From the NCBI GenBank assembly GCA_016929595.1, contig JAFGIN010000079.1:1-64000 (forward strand): DNA of 64,000 nt, read 5' to 3'. Shown here piece after piece: positions 56,204 to 64,000 of the stretch. Position 1 is the stretch's first letter; the number at the start of each line of letters is the position of its first letter. Below the pieces are notes generated by a model. That model did not search any database. It saw only the letters and a program-made list of their open reading frames with translations, and had not been told where the DNA came from. The position numbers and the translations under genes are program-made. The DNA is from Chitinispirillaceae bacterium (lineage in GTDB: Bacteria; Fibrobacterota; Chitinivibrionia; Chitinivibrionales; Chitinispirillaceae).

Positions 56204-57253
56204 TCATCCAGGATTATGATCAAGTTGAGTCAGCGTATTCCAGCCAGCGTCCATAAGCTGTTTTTTGGTAATTCCAATCAGTTCCAATTCATCAAAAAAC
56301 GTTTTCTGTATATCAACATTATACTGAAAATGCCACCATTCCAACTTGTTCGATCGTGTTTGTTTATCTGGATCTGTATCCCATTTGTTTTGAGCATGAA
56401 TACGAACAAATTTACTGGTGCTTTGGATAAGGTCAGTAAGGTTTATCAAATAAGTATCTTTAGGTAACTTTCTCTCTTTTTCATCACCGGGATCATAATA
56501 GGTTAAAGTACTTTTTTTATAAAGAGTTCCTTGCGTCCCATCTTGTTTATCTGTGACACAATAAAGTTTCCAGTACATATCGGAACCAGAAGAGTCTTTC
56601 TGTATATAATATCGTCTGCCTTTGGGGTTGGCCAATGCCTGCTGTAGATCAACCGCACGCCCACAATAATGAAAACTGTAGGCACTAGTGCCTTTTTTGG
56701 AAGTTTTTCCCAAGGGACGTAACGTATCTCCATAAGGTCCGGATAGTGTTCCACCAGCTGCATTAACCAGCTTTATTATCTCCTCCCATGCTGTAGCAGC
56801 ATCACTGCGGAGTTTTCCAGATGTAGATAATTTTTCTATTGTGTATACACCTAACGGCGCAACCCATTTTCTATTGATCCATTTACGAATTTCTTTCGCG
56901 CAAGCAGTTGTCAAAATACCATCTTCAGGACCGGTGTACATGTCACTATCTTTTATCAATTCCATTTTTTTTGTATCATTGTTTTTTCGGATCAGTGTAG
57001 CAGCACGGCGCTGAAACCGTTTAACAGCCCAATCGGTTGCCCTACCATAATAGCCATCTTTATTATCCGCCTGGTCTTCAAGGTAACCTAATGCAATTAG
57101 ATCCAATTGAACCTGGTGAACATAATCCAATGGTGCAGTAGCAGTGCTTTTTGGGTGACTTTTTACCCAAACAGAATCAATACTACAATCTTTTGTATCT
57201 TTGAAGTACAAGTTTAAGGCTTTATGATCATAATATTTTTCCGGGTCAGCCAT
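56204..57253 (-). CDS. M15-family peptidase with peptidoglycan-binding-like N-terminus
   Basis: A 349-residue protein. Residues ~40-125 include a peptidoglycan-binding-like helical repeat (VQLDLIALGYL....DGYYGRATDWAVKRFQRRA). The C-terminal part is a zinc D,D-carboxypeptidase/VanY-type domain: 'AYSFHYCGRAVDLQ' supplies the SxHxxGxAxD motif (H185, D192) and 'LEWWHFQYN' the second ligand set (E295, H298). Such enzymes cut peptide stems of peptidoglycan. No signal peptide is visible, which is odd for a wall enzyme and could mean export by a dedicated secretion system (inference). It lies between the OmpA-like gene and the lipoprotein gene in one transcription direction. Confidence 0.75.
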   Translation of the reverse strand: MADPEKYYDHKALNLYFKDTKDCSIDSVWVKSHPKSTATAPLDYVHQVQLDLIALGYLEDQADNKDGYYGRATDWAVKRFQRRAATLIRKNNDTKKMELIKDSDMYTGPEDGILTTACAKEIRKWINRKWVAPLGVYTIEKLSTSGKLRSDAATAWEEIIKLVNAAGGTLSGPYGDTLRPLGKTSKKGTSAYSFHYCGRAVDLQQALANPKGRRYYIQKDSSGSDMYWKLYCVTDKQDGTQGTLYKKSTLTYYDPGDEKERKLPKDTYLINLTDLIQSTSKFVRIHAQNKWDTDPDKQTRSNKLEWWHFQYNVDIQKTFFDELELIGITKKQLMDAGWNTLTQLDHNPG

Positions 57254-57309
57254 TTATGTTCCTTTCATCAATCTGGTTTTAACAAGCTCTTCCTTTGGGT
57301 AAAGCTACA

Positions 57310-58431
57310 TTAAACTATATATTCATCCTCACCTTGAGGAATGGAATACCACTGGTCATACTCATAATTGTTGATTACCTCTTCCCCAGGATCAAAATCA
57401 GGCAATTCCTCATCATTCTCCTCCCCACCATCTTCGCCTTCTGGTATCGGGTACCACTGGTCGTACTCATAATCATTGATCACCTCTTCACCAGGATTAA
57501 AATCAGGCAACTCTTCACCCTCTTCATCACCAGATGCTCCATCTAAAGGAATGTATTCTTTTATGAATGCACCATCCTTGTAAACAGGGCAGTCATTTCG
57601 TTGACAAGAACCGTTTGAACAGGTACATTCAGGCAGCTCAGCTTCATCAAAGAAGAGTACTTCTACACGACGGTCTGTTTCACTCTTCATTTCAGAAGTT
57701 GTCGGCCACATTTCCCCACAGCCAACTCCTTTACAATCAAAAGCCCAGTTTATTGATTTTCTCATAGAGAGAGAATCTGTTTCACCAGCCATTATTCCAT
57801 TCAGGTATTCCTGGTAAACATCAAATATAGCTCCCCAGGTAAGTTTTCCTACGATGCCATCATCTTCAAGAGAAGACTTTTTTTGAAATTCCTTTATAGA
57901 TGCAATGGACTTCGAACCTATAATACCATCAATTTTTCCAGGATCACAATTCCATTTTTTATAAACTGCAATCCATTTCAAAATATGTTGTATATCTTCA
58001 TTTTTATTCTGATCAGTTACAATCTTTATCCAGCTGTCCCGATCAGCTTCTAACACCGAGATTACGACAAAGGCTCTTTTTCTGGAAAGTTCAAAATTAT
58101 ACTCCTCAGGACCAGAGCGGTCGGTATGTCCGGCAATTAATACTTTTTGTTCAGCATGACTTTTTACCTGTTTTAAAATTGAGCGAATTACATTTAACCC
58201 GTTAATACGTTCCTGGTCTCCTGTACCACCAGTATCATTCCCGCTGGTATCAGGCAGAAAAACAGCGCTGTCAAAATTAAACAGGCAATCCTCAATTTCA
58301 AGAACCCTGACTTTCATACATGATACAATTGTAAAATGGTATTCTGCCGCAGGTGATAACAAAAAAGGTTTTTCGAATTGTACTATACCATTTTTATCTA
58401 TGTGTAAAACATGTTCTTTTTGTTTAGTCAT
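57310..58431 (-). CDS. OmpA-like protein with peptidoglycan-binding domain and acidic tandem repeat tail
   Basis: A 373-residue protein without a clear signal peptide. Residues ~45-130 are an OmpA/MotB domain ('VLIAGHTDRSGPEEYNFELSRKRAFVV'). Residues ~145-205 are peptidoglycan-binding-like ('DIQHILKWIAVYKKWNCDPGKIDGIIG', 'IKEFQKK', 'DGIVGKLTWGAIF'). A Cys-rich segment (~265-282: ECTCSNGSCQRNDC) follows, then two acidic repeats (306-334 and 341-369). It precedes the M15 gene by 56 nt. OmpA/PG-binding proteins of this kind anchor to the wall and sit next to effector or wall-remodelling genes in other bacteria. Function here is unknown. Confidence 0.7.
   Translation of the reverse strand: MTKQKEHVLHIDKNGIVQFEKPFLLSPAAEYHFTIVSCMKVRVLEIEDCLFNFDSAVFLPDTSGNDTGGTGDQERINGLNVIRSILKQVKSHAEQKVLIAGHTDRSGPEEYNFELSRKRAFVVISVLEADRDSWIKIVTDQNKNEDIQHILKWIAVYKKWNCDPGKIDGIIGSKSIASIKEFQKKSSLEDDGIVGKLTWGAIFDVYQEYLNGIMAGETDSLSMRKSINWAFDCKGVGCGEMWPTTSEMKSETDRRVEVLFFDEAELPECTCSNGSCQRNDCPVYKDGAFIKEYIPLDGASGDEEGEELPDFNPGEEVINDYEYDQWYPIPEGEDGGEENDEELPDFDPGEEVINNYEYDQWYSIPQGEDEYIV
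57325..57516 (-). repeat. Tandem 35-codon acidic repeat in the OmpA-like gene
   Basis: Two in-frame copies (57430-57516 and 57325-57411, period 105 nt) encode EELPDF(N/D)PGEEVIN(D/N)YEYDQWY segments ending in IP(E/Q)GED. They differ at four residues, so the duplication is recent or conserved. Confidence 0.85.
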
Positions 58432-58934
58432 GTATAAGCCCCTTTTTTATGATACAATCGGATGCTGCTTTGAATATACTTAGAGATTTGTATTATTGCA
58501 ACCGCACATTACCATGGGATACGGTGATGAGATGGCAGCAATCATAGGTAACTTTGTAAAACACCGGTCAGTTCCCCTGCTCCACCAGCTTATAAACACA
58601 TCATTTCACTTGCCGTTATCTCCATTTCAGCTGCCGGAATTCTCAATTCCCTATCCCGAAAAAGTAAATCACCTGGTGAAAAATTTAAAACAGCGGGCAG
58701 AAAATCGCAATCAAAAGCTGTCAAAACGATTTCGTTAGGTTTACAATAAATAGTCACTCGAGGGTTTTCGCCAGCAAAGTAACAAAAACCATTTTAGCCG
58801 CCTCTTTTTTTCCCGGTAACAGTGTTTTCATCCAGTGCTGAGATTTTCAGGGCCAGTGGAGGTCAGTTTTTTCCAGTGATAGCGCAGAAGAAATGGTTTC
58901 ATCATCTTTTAAAAATCGGGCAAATAGATAGCGT
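58432..58934. other. Intergenic region between the OmpA-like gene and the DUF3226 pseudogene
   Basis: A 503-nt stretch without a supported gene. A plus-strand 80-codon frame (58496-58738) lacks a ribosome-binding site and family motifs. On the minus strand scattered short readable stretches (near 58750-58930) are broken by stops and may be decayed coding sequence, but I could not assign them. Confidence 0.35.
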
Positions 58935-59563
58935 TTATTGGAAAAGTGCTGTCAGGAATGATTTGATTGAATCAAAGCAGGGAAGCTCGAAATCCCACTA
59001 GCCTTTTTGTGCACCCAGCCCAAGCGAATTTACAATTGGAGCTCTGGTTGAAAGATACGCTTGTACACGCGCTTTTGAAGCATTAAAAATGGAAAATTCA
59101 TTTGGAACCTGGTGTTGTGAAAAACACATCAAAAAATTATCAATACACGATTTAACAGGCAGTAAATCGATTGTTGCAAGACAAAGGTCTTCGAGCATTC
59201 CACAACCTCATTATCAGGCATTATGAAAATACCTGTGCGAGGAATTCTTTCATTTGCAATTGTATTTGGCAGTAAAGGTCGGGGAAGTTCACATGCCTGT
59301 AAAGTATCGCAAATACTACGGAAAGCGGAATCTGCCAGGTTTGTTTCGGCATCCCGGATAAAACCCATACGTTCAACCTTATCAAACCCTTCAAGATTTG
59401 AAAATGCCATGAATTCCGCTTTGAATTGATCTTTACATCCAATATCGATCAACTGGATGTCTCCAATGTGCAGGTGTTGTAACAGTGGTTTGAAAAAATT
59501 ACACTCATCCTTGCCTTCAACAGCCAGTACCGAATTTGAAACTATCTTCGTGTTTTTGTCCAT
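58935..59563 (-). pseudogene. Frameshifted and nonsense-mutated DUF3226 (Toprim-like) gene
   Basis: The intact part (59563 down to about 59210) begins MDKNTKIVSNSVLAVEGKDECNFF and runs through 'IPRTGIFIMPDN', typical of DUF3226 proteins, a Toprim-like family often found beside AAA/OLD-type ATPases. Just after MPDNEVV the reading frame is lost. The expected continuation (GMLEDLCLATIDLLPV..., then KARVQAYLSTRAP and GAQKG) is encoded in another frame. It is interrupted by TAG at 58998-59000, where the family usually has Tyr (GAQKGYW), and continues (WDFELPCFDSIKSFL) to TAA at 58935. Two lesions make it a pseudogene. No ATPase partner is adjacent. Confidence 0.8.
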
Positions 59564-59902
59564 TAACGTACCTCAAACTCTTTTTCAATACCGGCTTTTA
59601 AAACTTCGGCGGAATAAGAATAAGCATTGTGTTTACTGAGGCATATATTTTAAAAGGAATTTTTATAATGTTTCCCCTACAGGGAAAAAGGGGTGTATTC
59701 TTTTTCACATTGCTACAAGAATGAAAGTTCTACAAACTTTCATAAAAACAATTATGCGCAACGTGTAAACATTAATTGTCATAATGCGTCTTTTATCTTA
59801 ATTCAGAACCCTGGCCTGTAGGGCGCCTGTATTATTGTAGTAAAGGTAACCACAATAAACCGCATTCCCTGGAGGGGGATCATTATCCAAAGCCATTCTA
59901 AA
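59564..59902. other. Non-coding stretch with small hairpin
   Basis: No gene or RNA is supported here. A perfect hairpin TTTCCC-CTACA-GGGAAA lies at 59671-59687, without a terminator T-run. The stretch separates two decayed coding segments. Confidence 0.35.
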
Positions 59903-60163
59903 TCATTCTATTTCAAGATCAACAAGCCAGGATGGATGAAAAACCTGAACAATACCCGGGTTGTGATCCCAGTAGGTTATGAGAAATCTCTTACCATTGA
60001 ATAAAATTTCGTTTGGTGAACCATACGGAAGTGCATAGTTCTGGTATTCAAGAGACACTGGATCTATTCTGGTGATTATCCCCGGGTCAGTTGCAAATAG
60101 AGCCCAGATCGTTCCGTTGAATTCCTGGACAGCATAAAGGTAAAATTCAAATCTTAAATCATA
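59903..60163 (-). pseudogene. Orphan C-terminal coding remnant without start codon
   Basis: A continuous 86-codon frame ends at TGA (59903-59905) and has protein-like composition, for example 'LYAVQEFNGTIWALFATD', 'YALPYGSPNEILFNGKRF' and 'LITYWDHNPGIVQVF', reminiscent of one or two propeller blades. The frame is closed upstream by a stop at 60164-60166 and contains no ATG near its beginning. It is best read as the tail of a decayed gene. Confidence 0.45.
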
Positions 60164-60228
60164 TCAAGTTAATCTTCCGGTTCAGAGAACTACTGTCCCA
60201 ACGCATAGTGGTTTAAAGACCTGTGTAT

Positions 60229-61770
60229 CTACCCTCGAAGTTCAAAAATAAAAATCCCAACACCTTTGAAATATTGTTTTCCTATAAAATTATACTGAGA
60301 ATCTAATTTTTGTGAAATCAACCCCTTGGGGTCTCTGTTTTGTGAAGCGATTATCCAGATGTGGTTATATTTTCCTATTACGCTGTCCAATTCATGGATA
60401 TTATTCTCATCAACCGAAAGGTTTACGCGTGTGGTTTTGGCCGGAAAAGGAATCTTTATCAGGTCATTTCTATTTGAATAATAATTATAGGCATTTTTCA
60501 GGTTAAAACCCGCATTAAAAATCATTACATCACCAGGTTGCGCATACGATTCAATATACCGTACAGCTTCCCGCCATTGGTCTTTATGTAAAGTTTTAAA
60601 ATATGTTTTTGTATTAAACACCGACAAGATAACAATTAAAATTGTCATTGAGACTTTTATCCATTTATTGGATATTGCCATAATCCCGCTTACCATTAAA
60701 AGTATAAATGGTAACAGCGCCGCAACTACATATTTAGTCCTGTAAATCGACATGACCGTTTTTGAAATTGTAAAGGGCAATAAAATTATCGTGCTTAACC
60801 AGAGTAATGAAAATGAAATCGCCAGCAAATCAAGATCATGCTGATTACGTATTGTTCCCATATTAAAAAGTTTTCGCGCAACCGGTATTTTCATTAGAAT
60901 TTTACGCGGAAATAATGCTATACCAAGCAGAACAAAAAATATAGTTTTTGAATAATAAGACCCTGCAAACTCCATAAACGTTTCAAGGAGGGTAGAACAG
61001 GATGGTATTGGAATCCATGCTTCCATTCGACCTATTAACTGTAATTTAACGACGAATAACCAGGGTAAAAAAGTTATTCCAACCAGAAACTGCAACACAA
61101 GAACACCTCGAAGGTTTTTCGGAGCTTTATTGTGTTTAACAAAAAACAGTAAAAGAGCCGCAAGGCCTTGTGCGCAAAGAACGAAAGAACCATGAATATG
61201 TGTATATAAAAGTAAAACGGTTGAGATAAACCAGGCTGCTTTTACTCGATATTTTCCACTATTTATAGTACGGATATAATAATAGAAGGAGATTAGTGAT
61301 AAACAAAAAAGAAGGCTGTACATTCTGGTCTCTTGCGAGATGGCGATCAGATAAGTATTCAATGCTATGAAAAGAGCGGTAACAAGCCCTGTAGTTTTAC
61401 AAAATAACTGTTTGCCTATAGCATAAGAGAACAGAATAGAAATACCACCTGCCAAAACAGAAAACGACCGGAGAGCAAATTCGGAATTACCAAAGAGTAA
61501 AGACCATATGTGCAAACAAAAGAAATATACCGGTGGATGAGCGTCAAGGAACAACTCGTGCATTATCTGCGTAAAACCTAACTGCGCAATACGCGCTGAG
61601 TGACCCTCGTCAACCCAAAGACTTTCTGTACCTAAATTATAAAATCGTAGACTGACCCCCAGCGTGCATATCAGAAATAATAAAAAATTTGCCCTTATGA
61701 AATCAAATGGCGTATTGCGATTCGGCGTATTCGGAATTTGTATTGTTTTCATTTTATCTGTTTTTTCCAT
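60229..61770 (-). CDS. GT39/ArnT-like polytopic glycosyltransferase
   Basis: A ~513-residue membrane protein with 10-12 hydrophobic helices. The first extracytoplasmic loop carries 'SLWVDEGHSARIAQLGF', matching the acidic DE motif of GT-C enzymes that use lipid-phosphate sugars (PMT/ArnT type); 'LDAHPPVYFFCLHIW' is the next family landmark. The C-terminal ~120 residues are a soluble periplasmic domain (QPGDVMIFNAGFNLKNAYNYYS...). It transfers a sugar from a polyprenyl carrier to lipid or protein; specificity is unknown. I start at the ATG at 61770; an in-frame TTG at 61779 is an alternative. Confidence 0.82.
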   Translation of the reverse strand: MEKTDKMKTIQIPNTPNRNTPFDFIRANFLLFLICTLGVSLRFYNLGTESLWVDEGHSARIAQLGFTQIMHELFLDAHPPVYFFCLHIWSLLFGNSEFALRSFSVLAGGISILFSYAIGKQLFCKTTGLVTALFIALNTYLIAISQETRMYSLLFCLSLISFYYYIRTINSGKYRVKAAWFISTVLLLYTHIHGSFVLCAQGLAALLLFFVKHNKAPKNLRGVLVLQFLVGITFLPWLFVVKLQLIGRMEAWIPIPSCSTLLETFMEFAGSYYSKTIFFVLLGIALFPRKILMKIPVARKLFNMGTIRNQHDLDLLAISFSLLWLSTIILLPFTISKTVMSIYRTKYVVAALLPFILLMVSGIMAISNKWIKVSMTILIVILSVFNTKTYFKTLHKDQWREAVRYIESYAQPGDVMIFNAGFNLKNAYNYYSNRNDLIKIPFPAKTTRVNLSVDENNIHELDSVIGKYNHIWIIASQNRDPKGLISQKLDSQYNFIGKQYFKGVGIFIFELRG

Positions 61771-62042
61771 GGAACTCAAGAGTCTCGTTTTTTAAATATC
61801 AATTCATCCAACGATTCATTGCCAATTTAATACGATATGTAAACAATCATGTATTAAAGTTTTTGAGCGCTTTTTTCTTAAAATAATTAAAAACAGTTTG
61901 AGCATTTGACTTTATATGAATTTTAGAATATCCTGAAAATGCTCTTCAGGGTTGTAGAGCTAATTTGATAACACGTTCTAATCGCAAGTACCTCTCTTTA
62001 TAAAACAAACTGGTTTCATCCTGTAAGGTACTCTGTTACTCA

Positions 62043-62898
62043 CTATCTCCCGGCCAATCCAATGGTAAAACCAATAGGAGCATTTGCTGCTTTTTTCTTC
62101 TCTAAATAGCTTATTGCGTCATCAATTATTGGCTTAGTCCACTTAATTTCATCTTCTAGGCGAATATCCTTTTCAGCCAATAATTGTTCTTTGCAATTGT
62201 ATAAAAACAAAATATGATCATACCTGTTGTATTCTTTCAACCCAAATACAGTAAAATACCGTATTAAACTCAACTTTTGTTGTTTACCTATTTGCCTGCT
62301 GATTATTGAATCAGTAGATGGCGATTTAAATCTTGTTTGCAGAGCCAAAAATCCATCTTCACAAAAACATTTCTTTAATTTGTTCACATTCTTTATTTGT
62401 TTATAAGTTCCGATGCTATTTGTTAAATTCAGTATGTTATTCCAGAAAGATGTATCACTTGTAGTTTCTAAAAAAACCAATCAACATGACAGGCATTCGA
62501 TTATTATACTCAAAGTGATTATCCCTTTTAATAAATGTGTGCTGGTTCCAGTTCAAGACTTTCCAATAATCAATACTTACAATAAGTTGCAAACCATTTT
62601 TTTTAAACCAGTTCAAAAAGGTCGTATCTTTTTGTTGTATAAAAAAGGGAAGTATCTCTTGACCGTAATACCTATTAGTTACCATAAATCTTATAAGTTC
62701 CAAAACGATTTGTTCATTCTTTGAACTATAAATAACGGGAATAAGCTCTCTAAGCTCACTTCTTCTTTCTCCTCCCACACCTCTGAATTGTTCGAAATGA
62801 GATGTAAAAAGAGTATCAGTAATTTTTGGGTTTTCAGCTTTACTTGAACAGCTGCTCCCGAGAAACAAAATCATCAATAACTTAAAAAAACTATACAT
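62043..62898 (-). pseudogene. Lipoprotein gene split by a frameshift at a seven-T run
   Basis: A lipoprotein-like leader (MYSFFKLLMILFLGSSCSSK) starts at 62898 and the frame ends at 62455. A second frame, 62480 down to 62043, continues with similar composition (SFWNNILNLTN, FGLKEYNRYDHILFLYNCKEQLL). They meet at a run of seven T on the minus strand (A at 62470-62476): one frame reads GFFRNYK-stop, the other VFLETTSDTSFW. A single-base slip would join them into one protein of about 280 residues. It could be a real inactivation, phase variation or a sequencing error. The gene begins 13 nt after the large partial gene upstream. Confidence 0.65.
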
Positions 62899-62911
62899 TT
62901 TTAAAATTCCT

Positions 62912-64000
62912 TTATCCTATGATAAATTCTGTCCAATGGACTAATAGTCTTTTTTGACTATTAAAATCTTCAGACAGATGGCTACTGATGCCCTCCATTT
63001 TATTACTTTTCAGGCACTTTACAAATTCATTTTTAAACATCCCATCCCCATCCTTATCCTCCAACTTCAACTCCTCTGCAGTCCCATGATACGGGCACCA
63101 TCCCCACGAAAGCAAAACAATATGCCCGCATGCCGGGCAAGTCACAAAAACCACATCGATATACCTGAGCAGATTTATTATCAGACTCAACTTTGCCGCT
63201 TCATCTTCAGAAAACGTTCCGCCTTTTACCTTTTTCTCAAGGACATCAAGGAATCTTTTCGATTTAAGCGACTCGGTGAATTTTTTGCTGACATTACCCT
63301 TTTCAAACATTTTCAGGAGATCATCACCGTTTCTGTTGCCCAATAATTTGTTCAGATAATCCCCGACACTGTCCTGCTTTTCCTCTCTTAATATACTTTG
63401 TAGCTTTGCCAGATTCTGCATGTACGCCGCCCGGAAACATGCTACAGAATCCGGCTGATTTGCATCTGCACGCTGCAGCAGGCCAGCTGTCGCCCCAAGT
63501 TGAATATTAAACGGCTGGTGATCATCACCGGTAAGTTCACGGTTCATGAAAATCTCTACCGTATCCGGTGTTTCCACCTTACTGTACTCAAGTGTTTTAC
63601 TATTCTGGTTCAGCTGAATGGTCATTACCGCCATCAGGTAAAGAGAATCCTTATCCCCCTTCCCGAAATCAACTCCCCGCAGAAACGAACTGCTTGTTTT
63701 TGCAACAGTGTCGAAATACCCTTTTAAAACCTGTTCAATTGTTGCAAGCACTACAAAAAAATCAAGCGCTTTCCCGGGACCTTTCCCCAACTCCTTAAAA
63801 TTGGGAAGTCCACTGCTTCTTGTGCCTGCTGCTGGAGTTGTCGCTTTCTGAAGGCACTCGAGAAACAGGTTCATCGCCTTTTTTGAAATAGTAATTTTTG
63901 TGGCATCATTGACAGGTTTACCCTCAAGCATCTCAACACCAATATCCCAGGCAGTTCCTGCAATATCACCAACATACGGTACAAAGCTGAGCAGAAACCC
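62912..64000 (-). CDS. Large protein with Cys4 zinc-ribbon-like motif, N-terminus outside the window
   Basis: The reading frame runs through the window end, so the protein is longer than the ~362 residues seen. The first visible part is hydrophobic and glycine-rich (PYVGDIAGTAWDIG), followed by 'MLEGKPVNDATK'. The middle is helical and charged. Near the C-terminus a Cys4 set (CPACGHIVLLSWGWCPYHG, with a fourth ligand uncertain) suggests a zinc ribbon, and 'DKDGDGMF' resembles a calcium-type loop. I recognise no family. The next gene, only 13 nt away, encodes a lipoprotein, an arrangement seen in some effector/immunity pairs (inference only). Confidence 0.6.
   Translation of the reverse strand, partial: GFLLSFVPYVGDIAGTAWDIGVEMLEGKPVNDATKITISKKAMNLFLECLQKATTPAAGTRSSGLPNFKELGKGPGKALDFFVVLATIEQVLKGYFDTVAKTSSSFLRGVDFGKGDKDSLYLMAVMTIQLNQNSKTLEYSKVETPDTVEIFMNRELTGDDHQPFNIQLGATAGLLQRADANQPDSVACFRAAYMQNLAKLQSILREEKQDSVGDYLNKLLGNRNGDDLLKMFEKGNVSKKFTESLKSKRFLDVLEKKVKGGTFSEDEAAKLSLIINLLRYIDVVFVTCPACGHIVLLSWGWCPYHGTAEELKLEDKDGDGMFKNEFVKCLKSNKMEGISSHLSEDFNSQKRLLVHWTEFIIG

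Noticed and set aside
58998-59000. TAG at the conserved Tyr position considered as recoding (pyrrolysine or readthrough)
   Set aside because: A separate frameshift upstream in the same gene and no recoding elements make simple decay the better explanation.
1-64000. tRNA, rRNA, riboswitch and transposase signatures
   Set aside because: I looked for T-loop sequences, rRNA motifs and DDE-type or IS reading frames by eye and saw none; a covariance-model scan could still find a small RNA.

Overview
The window is an AT-rich stretch of bacterial chromosome. It probably comes from the phylum Fibrobacterota, in the Chitinispirillum/Chitinivibrio neighbourhood. This is an inference from gene content: a lipoprotein ending in the Fibrobacter succinogenes major paralogous (FISUMP) domain, secreted GH8 and GH10 glycanases with C-terminal sorting-like domains, many outer-membrane barrels and beta-helix surface proteins. 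I saw no rRNA, tRNA, CRISPR array, transposase or prophage.

Layout. 0-8 kb: secreted NHL propeller, small outer-membrane barrel, glutaminyl cyclase, a large surface metalloprotease with propeller and barrel, and a GH10 xylanase. 8-14 kb: small Cys-rich protein, a TPR/tail-anchored membrane pair, a PchB-like chorismate mutase fused to a GNAT domain, and PTS enzyme I ending in a strong bidirectional terminator. 14-24 kb: two giant tandem paralogous beta-helix/Ig surface proteins. 24-35 kb: FKBP isomerase, rhomboid, mutarotase-like protein, then a surface-glycan block (O-antigen-ligase-like protein and two GT4 glycosyltransferases converging on fkp and fcl for GDP-L-fucose). 35-39 kb: a tightly overlapped four-gene unit of ECF sigma factor, zinc-finger anti-sigma factor, caspase-like protease with a predicted barrel, and lipoprotein. 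39-43 kb: hipBA with three regularly spaced operator-like palindromes, a NYN-LOTUS RNase-like protein and a single-pass membrane protein. 43-49 kb: a WbpG-type sugar amidotransferase and crtP-crtQ-crtN, a staphyloxanthin-type C30 carotenoid set. 49-55 kb: GH8 cellulase, the Ig/InlB/FISUMP lipoprotein and a beta-helix partner. 55-64 kb: lipoprotein, M15 peptidase and OmpA/PG-binding cassette; decayed genes (DUF3226 pseudogene, an orphan reading frame); a GT39-type glycosyltransferase; a frameshifted lipoprotein; and a large protein cut off by the window end.

The genes fit a cell-envelope-rich polysaccharide degrader: secreted glycanases, large adhesin-like proteins, a fucosylated surface glycan and a membrane carotenoid. 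The caspase regulon, the hipBA/NYN pair and the 55-64 kb cassettes look like stress, conflict or envelope-remodelling modules. The strongest candidates for undescribed biology are the sigma/anti-sigma/caspase-barrel/lipoprotein operon, the chorismate mutase-GNAT fusion, and the M15/OmpA/lipoprotein cassette near decayed genes. All family calls are from reading protein motifs; no database search was run.
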